A DNA stretch of 64,000 nt from Tipula vernalis (lineage: Eukaryota > Arthropoda > Insecta > Diptera > Tipulidae). The stretch lies in the NCBI GenBank assembly GCA_958295665.1, contig OY282558.1:63104789-63168788 (forward strand). Reading direction: 5' to 3'. The position numbers and the translations under genes were made by a program. The notes under the pieces were generated by a model. The model did not search any database. It saw only the letters and a program-made list of their open reading frames with translations, and was not told the origin of the DNA. Shown in pieces: positions 57,168-64,000 of the stretch (within the stretch, counting starts at the first letter, position 1; the number at the start of each line of letters is the position of its first letter).

Positions 57168-57770
57168 ATTACTTCTGTCTAAAAAGACCAAAGTATTGAA
57201 ATCCTTTCAAAAATGAGGAAAAATTTGGTTGGCATAAAACCATTTTTCTTGACGTTTTGAAAGCCCCTGAGTCTGGACAAGCAAAAAAAAAAAAATGGCC
57301 GACCGTCTGTCTGGACGTCGTGATGTCTGAATGTCTGTAACCATGGTATCTGGAGAACGTCTTGTCCGATTTGAAATTTTTTTGCGCCAATCTGTTTCTA
57401 TGGTCGAGGCGGAGATTTGAAAAGCTTTTTGAAACTGTATGTCAAGAGGGTGTTGTACCTACCAAATGAATTGAACCAAAACACCCCATTATATACAAAT
57501 ATTTACGATTTTTTTATATTTGGTTAGGGGTCCATTTGCGGGTTGAGTTGAAGTTGAGTTGGAGTTGAGTTAGAGTTGGATAGCATATAATGAGTTGTTC
57601 ATCAATTTTTTGTACATGCTGGTTTGAGGATTGAGTTTGGCGTAGAGTTTGCAGTTGAATTGAGGGTTAAGTTAGGTTCCGTTTGCGAGTTAAATTAGGG
57701 CTGCGTTGCGATTTAGTTGAGGTTGGATTAGGGTTTGGATTAGGACCAAAAAAGTTGTCCGTTGTAGTGA
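57168..57770. repeat. Second copy of the dispersed repeat with GTTGAG-type tail
   Basis: The segment 57,190-57,450 resembles 11,580-11,790 (shared CGTTTTGAAAG, CCATGGTATC, CTTGTCCGATTTG, AAAAGCTTTT, GTCAAGAGG). A run of TTGAGTTGG-like repeats follows at 57,530-57,740. Confidence 0.65.
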
Positions 57771-58225
57771 GGTGTCGATTAAACTGAGAATTTGTGACTT
57801 TTTTTTTGTTATAAAAATTTTACTGGGATTCTGTATTTTACCCGATTTTGATGAAATCCAGCATTTCCAATGGAAATGGGATTCTAAAAAAATTTTTAGA
57901 CGAAGTTCTGGAATATGGCCAAGTAGGATGGAACTTGGCTATTCCTTAATTGATTATGATGAAATTTTACATGTGTGTTGAAAATGGGGTTCTAAAATGA
58001 GCTTTAGATAAAGTTGTTGCCGTATGCCATAACATCATCTAAAATTTTAGAATTTCATTTCCAACGCACATCTCAAATTTCATTTATTTGTTTTATTTGG
58101 CCATATTCCAGAATTTTATTCAAAAATCATTTAACAATTCCATTTCAATCATGGATGTCGAATTTCACTAAAACCGGCTAAGAAATAGCCAAGTTGCATC
58201 CTAATTGGCCATACATATAATTTGC
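57771..58225. repeat. Inverted pair of the 54-kb repeat unit
   Basis: Units at 57,840-58,010 (GGAAATGGGATTCTAAAA, GGAATATGGCC) appear again in inverse orientation at 58,030-58,210 (TTGGCCATATTCCAGAA, CCATTTCAATC). Both resemble the tandem repeat at 54.24-54.84 kb. Confidence 0.6.
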
Positions 58226-58320
58226 TAAAGGTTCAATTTGAAATGTTAAAGGTACAATTTGAAGCGTAAAAGGAACAAATTGAAGTGTGAAAGATTCAAT
58301 TTGAAGTGTACTCGTAAAAC
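58226..58320 (+). repeat. Tandem repeat, about 20-22 bp x 4-5
   Basis: The unit resembles AAAGGTACAATTTGAAGTGT and repeats with small changes before the TACTCGTAAAACC boundary. Confidence 0.7.
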
Positions 58321-58399
58321 CTGTATCATTGTAGAAATATCTGGCCGTGTCCGTTCCAATAAAGTGTTAGCTTATTCAAGGAAGGTGTTCATTGAGAAA

Positions 58400-58483
58400 C
58401 TTTAGTTGCATGGGAGCTAAAACTTTGTCCGTTGAAGGGACGATTCCGCTAAATTGAGTGTCCGTTGAAATGAGGTTTCACTG
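58400..58483. mobile_element. Possible pogo-like transposon terminus
   Basis: The minus strand reads CAGTGAAACCTCATTTCAAC next to TA at 58,484-58,485, resembling pogo/Tigger ends. A related segment, TTGTCCGTTGTAGTGAGGTG, lies near 57,747. A full element or transposase was not found, so this is tentative. Confidence 0.35.
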
Positions 58484-58884
58484 TATTTAATAGTGAGTGT
58501 TTATATACATGTACAGTATGTATGTGTGATATTTAAACAAATGCACAAGCCTTGAACGACTTCAACCAAACTTTACAAAAATATTGTTTAAGACTTAAGA
58601 AAAGTCACTGTAAATATCTCAAACATTCATCTCCTTCTTAAAAGATGATAATCAGGCCGAAAGTTACTACAGAGGAATTTCTAAAACTTCAAAAATTGAG
58701 TTGATTTTTGATGACGGTATATGCTTTATAATGGAAGCAGGTGCACAACACCCGCAACAGTGTGAGACTCCTACTCACCAAAACCACCTCCTAAATCCTT
58801 TCCATCCGGGACCACCGCAAGGTATTACTTCGAATGGAAGAAGTCTGTACGTATGTACTATGCTATGAATGTTCTACACAACTA

Positions 58885-60834
58885 TCATGTTTGGCGGCGA
58901 TCGCGCTCGAAGCAACGTAACTTCCTTATTATGGCCGCTGCACAATCAGCTATGGCTCTCCATGCCTCTGGAGTAGCAAGCATCACTTCGACGATGCTTT
59001 CGGGGACTACGTCGTCGACATCGAGCGATCTTACGAGTACTTTTCTGTTGTTACAGAACCGCTCGCATACGAAGAACACGTGCTCAACGTCTTCGGGTAC
59101 TCCACAGTGGGGGCAATTCAGCGAGTCCTCGTGCTCAAAACGATAGAGGTACGATCGGAAGCATCCGTGGCCTGACAAAAACTGTGTCAGGTAAAAATCG
59201 ACCTCACCATGTTTACGGTCTGTCCAGATGGATATTTCCGGAATAAGCCTCCTGGCCCAAGAGCCCTTCTCCGAGCTCGTCCACCGTTGTTGCCATTCAG
59301 AGATGGTAGCCTCTCTGAGTATCCTCCTGTTATGCATGTGTAACGATGATGCTTCGGCCGCTCCTCCATGACCCCTCTTGTACAATTTTTGTCGCTTCAT
59401 TGCCAGCAAATCGATTGGGCACATACCCGCATTAACGCAGGCAGCCTCGTCCGAAATAGTTCTGTAGGCACTAACCGCTCTAAGTGCGCAGTTGCGGTAG
59501 ACTGAGTTAACTTTCCGTCGGTATGATGGTACCTGCAGTGCTTGGGCCAGACATTGGGCATATAGTCTGGTCCCGGCGCTTTCTTGCTAGGAATCCTCCT
59601 AGTTGCAGACATTAGCCCTTCGATCGTGAATAGCGGTACATTATCACTTTCGATATTTGGACGAAAGGTTGTGGATTGATGCGGGAACAGTGTTGCAACT
59701 GTATTACTCATCAGTATCGGGCACGTTGGTACAACAACTCTGGATAGTTTCAGCTTTGACATTACCAACAGGTAAGGCCTACCCCACGGATTTCTCTCGA
59801 CCTCATCACAGAGGGATCTCTAGCATCTCCGCTTACTCTGCTTTTTGGCCAACTTCAGGGCACCTCGGGCCTCCCTATATGTATGTTGTAGGCTAGGAGA
59901 TAAGTTGGTATTTCTCCCACGTTGCAAATTCCGTCTAGCTCGATTACACCTTCGTCGGAGCAATCTCCTCATTCCACCAGTAGGCCGGCGGCCGACGTTC
60001 GCTTATTATTCTCCTAGGCATTGTTATATTACAAGCCCTGATAACGCTGTTTATCAACTGAGTTGCCTTAGTGTTGGCGTCACCCGTTAGGTTAGTGTTG
60101 CGAAGCATGCATCTGTATAATATGTTCTCGTCAAAAGCATTTGTCCTCCATCCAGCTTTCCGCGGATCACCCCTACGATAAGTTCGTCGAAGTTCACACA
60201 GAATAGCCCGATGGTCGCTGTGCGTATAAATGTCGCTGACCTCTCAGGCCACCCCAGCTCTCGCGAGGGATTTGTTAGCAAACGTTAAGTCTATCACCAA
60301 ACCAACATTACCCCTGTTGAATGTGTACGTGCTGCCTGTGTTACAGAGAACCACGTCTAGAACTGAGAAGGCTTCCAGTAGTGCTTGGCCTCTTCCGTTG
60401 GTTTGAGTGCTGCCGCACTCAGTAGACCACGCATTGAAGTTCCCAGCAATTACCTTGGGGTAATGATCTTTCGCATCCATGACCAAACAGTCCAAAAAGT
60501 GGGTGAATTGCACGAGTCGCTCACTCGGAGGGGCGTAACAGCTATAAAAATGTACGCCATTGATTTTAGCTCGAACGAACCCGACGAAATTTTGCGAAGT
60601 TTCCTGGATGGCAAAACTACCGCATGCCCAAATTGCAGCCTTGCCACTACGATCACTAACCCAAGCGTTATCGTCCACATTCCTATAATGTTCGCATAGC
60701 ATTGCGACTTCTGGCTTCAGCTCATGTACGGTCTGCCATAGAAGGTCCTGGGCAGCTTCGCAGTGGTTTAAATTTAGTTGAAGAACTTTCATTTCCGGCG
60801 AGTGTTCCTTGCGGTCTTCTGTCGTACTGGGCAA
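58885..60834 (-). pseudogene. Non-LTR ORF2: endonuclease, RT start and C-terminal domain
   Basis: The first 196 codons (60,244-60,834) form an AP-type endonuclease: MKVLQLNLNHCEAAQDLL, CEHYRN, then AGNFNAWS and VIDLTFAN. The usual motif at the third place is GDFNAW, so a catalytic Asp is replaced by Asn. After a stop the domain continues (IYTHSDHRAILCEL). A linker with AYWWNEEIA follows, then SKKAPGPDYMPN of RT motif 0/1. The sequence then jumps near 59,555 to ALRAVSAYRTISDEAACVNA, which normally follows the RT thumb. The last 179 codons (58,885-59,424) are open and hold HGEVDFYLTQFLSGHG and CPHCGVPEDVEHVFFVC, the C-terminal Cys/His motif of R1-type elements. RT activity is therefore impossible. 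Confidence 0.75.
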
Positions 60835-61817
60835 TTACCCTTACCGGTGATGTGACCGTCTCCGACTTCCCCATTTCTCATACGGCAGAATGCACATTGC
60901 GGTTCGCTGTTACAATCCCTTGCCTTATGACCAGCCTTGCAGCATCTAAAGCAGAGGTTTGATAGATCCTCGGCGCTTTGGCATGAAGCCGATTTGTGAC
61001 CAGGCTCCCAGCATTTGTAGCACCTCGCTGGGCTTGATACCTCACGAATGCGGCATCTGACCCAACCTATCCGTGTCCTGCCAGCATCAACCATTTTTCG
61101 GGCTAAAGCCGTTGGTACCTTAATTACCGCAATCTGCGTACCTCTGTGCGCTGGTCTTAGACTCTTCACAACACTCTTATCGAATTTTCCCCACTCCTTG
61201 AAGTCAGTGGCTATAGCATTAAAGACTTCCTCTTTTGTTGTGACCTCGTCGATGTCCCAGATCTCTAGGGTGCTTTCATTTGGGGTCTACGAGGGCCTTA
61301 ACCTCCAATTTTCCCTCGAGGTAGGTCTCGATCTTACCTCGCATTGTTTCAAGGTTGGCACTATCATCAGCTGACCTCTGAATTTTTGGTAGTAAATACC
61401 CCTACTCGGATTTTTAAACCTGGGCTACACTATCCCCAGTGCTTTCCAGAGCAGGATCCGTTTTTAAGCCTTTTAAAACTTCCGCGAAAGAAGCTGGGCT
61501 CGTAGTTTTAATCATCAGCGCGGCCGGCCTTGATGGTCTTTCTAGCTCTGTTCATTACCTGCCACTCATTGCCTGCATTGGTAATTTGTGTTTCCCCATC
61601 GCCAAAACTTAGAGAAGGTACTCTGCTTATGTTGCCATTGGCTGGTGATATTGACGTACTAGCGCCGAGTGAAGATAACGCTGTCTGCCTTTGGTTCTTC
61701 TTCTTTCGCTGGATCTCGACGGTGTTGAGCCCGCTTGCTCACTCAACAATTTCGCCCGCCGGTACTGGGTTCCGACTCCCTGCACCGTAAACGTTCTCTC
61801 CTCATCGCTTAACATTG
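60789..61817 (-). pseudogene. Non-LTR ORF1 (gag-like) with CCHC knuckles
   Basis: A likely start is ATG near 61,815 (MLSDEERTFTVQGVGTQYRR). The middle is broken by shifts. The C-terminal 126 codons (60,789-61,169) are open and carry zinc knuckles CYKCWEPGHKSASC and CFRCCKAGHKARDC. A third Cys/His cluster beginning CAFC has a wider spacing to its last Cys. Such knuckles bind nucleic acid in R1-type ORF1 proteins. The stop at 60,789 overlaps the ORF2 start by about 46 bases in another frame, as in many elements of this group. Confidence 0.7.
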
Positions 61818-62072
61818 TGGTTTGTTTTAGACAGGGTGTCCTCCTCCTGGCATTTTATACCTACTGACAGGTAGAAAAGCTCAGCCGCCTCTAACATGAG
61901 GAACCGACACTGTTTGAAGCCGCACCTCCTGGTGGACAGACGCTTCATGCACGTTTTGGTCCACGAGTGGTATTTTATTTCCCACTTACCCGCCAGTGAG
62001 TTGGTGAGGGCATCCCCCTATCCGCCACCTGGGGACGCGCCCGATAGGAGACCTGCAACTCCCACGGGGTAT

Positions 62073-62196
62073 ATGGTGGTATGATGGTACGATGGTGATG
62101 GTATGATGGTATGATGGTACGATGGTATGATGGTACGATGGTATGATGGTATGATGGTATGACGGTATGATGGTTCGATTGTATGTTGGTATGATG
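62073..62196 (+). repeat. Simple repeat GGTATGATGGTACGAT
   Basis: ATGATGGTATGATGGTACG-type units with a basic period of 8 bp (GGTATGAT or GGTACGAT) repeat about fifteen times right beside the 5' end of the non-LTR element. Confidence 0.9.
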
Positions 62197-62520
62197 ATAA
62201 GAGTTGAGCAGAGGGTTGAGATTTGGTTCGGGCCAGGTTGAGTTGAAGTTGAATTAGGATTTAGTTAGCCCGGTATTGGGGTTAAGTGAGTTGTTTGGTT
62301 CGGGAATTATTTAAAAGTTGATTTGGACTTAGGTTAACAGTTGATTTGAAAGTATATTTGGGGTTGATTTGGTAATTGGGTTTGCTTGGTGGTTAATTTG
62401 GTGATTGCGTTTAGAATTGTGTTGCGATTAAGATGGAGGTTGATTTGTATATTGAATTGGAGGTTGAGCTGAAGATTTACTTAAGAGATTCATTTCGGGA
62501 TTGATTTGCGAATTGAATTT
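62197..62520. repeat. Third GTTGAG-type degenerate repeat tract
   Basis: GAGTTGAGCAGAGGGTTGAG, GGTTGAGTTGAAGTTGAATT and GGTTGATTTGG-like units run through the stretch. They resemble the tails at 11.8-12.6 and 57.5-57.7 kb. Confidence 0.65.
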
Positions 62521-64000
62521 ATCAAGATAACCTCATGAGGTTTCAGCCAGTTAGCTTAGTGAATTTTTAGGTGTTTTGCCTTTACCCGACTTCGATTTAA
62601 TAACTATGCTTTTATATTTGATTGTATTAATGAACTTATGGTATTAAATGGATGCATGTGATATGGTAAATTTCAAAGTACTAAAATTATTAACAACAAA
62701 CCAAATTCATCATTAACCAGTAGACAGTATTTTATCAGCGTATGATAACAATAAGTAACAAGTCGAAAGTAGTATTCTTCATTGGTTATATAATAGTGGA
62801 TTGTGGCATTATTTATCATTCGAATATTTGTCCAAAATATGAATTAACCAATAATTGGAGCTGGAGCTCACCCAGTTAGTCAAATAAGTGCGCCAAGTTC
62901 AGCCGAAGCACAATACGGTTTAGCTCTAAACGATAAGTCAACCTCAGATAAACTGACCGCACAATTTAATATACTTTTGGGTACTCTAATTTGACCAAAT
63001 ATATATCAGAATCTCGTAATCCTCAATCACTATTAATACTTAAAACTGACAAGCATCTAAAAATATTCATCTAACGGATCTTAAATTGAATCTACTAATA
63101 GGAGTTGATTTCGCTCTTTTATTGGAGAAATGTTGGAATGTTGAAATTTTAAATGCACAAAACGATTACTTTGCGGAGAATGCTTCGCAAGATCGTGCTG
63201 ATCGATTCATGGTATTTTTTCCATTGACCTGCTTGCCTATTACCTTGGAAAATTTTCGAACCACATAATAAAGAAAGTGAGCTTAAGCAATCCTAAACCA
63301 TATTGGTGACACATATGGTCATTACATTTTAAAAATTGTCAGTTTCACAAAGACTCGTGTGTAAAGTGTTGGTGGTCGGTCAGTCATTTAGACCAACCTT
63401 TTTCCGTATGGTTCCTTTTGCGATCATCGGTGTCATCACTCATTAGTATATTAGAAAGCACTGTGAGCTTAGCAAAATAATGGTCACCAAATTTTTTCAA
63501 TATAATCGGTATTCTGTAGTTTTCCAAGGCTTTATTGAAACAGCTTACAGCATAGCATAATATAAGTCCGCAGGAGCAGTGGTACCGGAAAATTAGTTAA
63601 CTTGTTTATTCTGCACAAAAATTTCAAATTCGACATACTTAAAGGGAATCGCGAAAATTTTTATTATTAAAAATCTGATTACGCTTCAATGAATTGCTCC
63701 TGAATCTTCAAATGCACAGATACTATTTTCACTTGGAAATGCATACGAAATTTCAAAAATTTTTCAACATAATACCGCGATTCGATGAACGTTTTCGGGG
63801 GATATGAACTTTACGTAAGCAAGAGAAGAATGTAACGTATCTACTGTGGTAACGATGACGTTTGCCAAAGAATACAAGCAACTCAAATGTGACATGCAAA
63901 TCAACAATCACTCTTGTTGTTATAAGACTGGTTAAAAGATGGAACCCTTTCATTTACAATCAAATTTCCATTCATAAATGTTGGCCAGTCAATATTTTCT
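62521..64000. other. Intergenic, no gene recognised
   Basis: AT-rich DNA to the window end. Short frames at 63,086-63,268 (+) and 63,753-63,953 (-) show no domain or signal peptide. Confidence 0.45.

Larger units (their letters stand above)
58735..62065 (-). mobile_element. R1/LOA-like non-LTR retrotransposon, internally deleted
   Basis: The element spans about 3.3 kb on the minus strand, visibly richer in G and C than its surroundings. The order is leader, ORF1 with zinc knuckles, ORF2 with endonuclease, linker, start of RT, then a C-terminal domain. The RT catalytic core is missing, with a deletion junction near 59,555. A simple repeat adjoins the 5' end and AT-rich sequence the 3' end. 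Exact termini were not fixed. Confidence 0.8.

Noticed and set aside
60385..61374. Plus-strand frames opposite the non-LTR element
   Set aside because: They are antisense shadows of the endonuclease and zinc-knuckle regions. GC-richer sequence leaves several frames open.
1..64000. tRNA or rRNA genes
   Set aside because: No cloverleaf with A and B boxes or rRNA-like conserved block was recognised by eye. A covariance-model scan would be needed to exclude a diverged tRNA.

Overview
This window is AT-rich eukaryotic DNA that is mostly transposable elements and satellite. Copia, Gypsy and BEL/Pao LTR elements, an R1/LOA-like non-LTR element, mariner-like and piggyBac-like DNA transposons, several MITEs, and short single-exon secreted-protein genes together suggest an insect, most likely a dipteran. 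The species cannot be named from the sequence. There are no bacterial operons, Shine-Dalgarno sites, tRNAs or rRNAs that I can recognise.

Left third (1-26,500): a 2.3 kb composite of direct and inverted repeats (about 2.45-4.75 kb), one secreted-protein gene on the minus strand (5,414-6,211), a fossil Gypsy element (8.1-10.4 kb), a GTTGAG-rich repeat (11.6-12.6 kb), a Mutator-like foldback element with 10-bp target duplications (14,277-15,734), a degenerate tandem repeat (17.4-18.2 kb), a fossil Copia element (18.7-19.8 kb), and a piggyBac-like element (19,959-23,882, TTAA flanks) split by a mariner (21,171-22,454).

Middle (26,500-37,200): a minus-strand Gypsy element (A) is split by a 4.4 kb insertion that carries a plus-strand Gypsy element (B). 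B is itself interrupted in its reverse transcriptase by an 803-bp MITE with a 9-bp target duplication. Gypsy A cuts into the left edge of a tandem cluster of four related secreted, Thr-rich protein genes (32,354-35,618), each with the same upstream block. A convergent small secreted-protein gene lies at 35,680-36,066. These five genes and the 5.4 kb gene are the only credible host coding sequences.

Right half (37,245-64,000): a minisatellite of 15-bp units organised into higher-order repeats runs from 37.2 to 53.9 kb. It is interrupted by a 558-bp inverted-repeat element, by a complete BEL/Pao retrotransposon (45,924-52,602) and by an internally deleted mariner-like element (53,000-53,875). 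The BEL/Pao copy has an open 1,740-codon Gag-Pol frame, 522-bp LTRs that read identically, a tRNA-Leu-type primer site and 5-bp target duplications, so it is the youngest insertion here. Both it and the mariner-like element inserted in the same GCCATATAG spacer of the satellite. Beyond 54 kb lie transposon fossils (Gypsy integrase, mariner-like, non-LTR, BEL/Pao), two related repeat mosaics, a 3.3 kb GC-richer R1/LOA-like element (58.7-62.1 kb, minus) lacking its RT core, and repeat-rich or featureless DNA to the end.

No new multi-gene system is evident. The most informative parts are the nested transposons, the near-intact BEL/Pao in a higher-order satellite, and the duplicating secreted-protein family.
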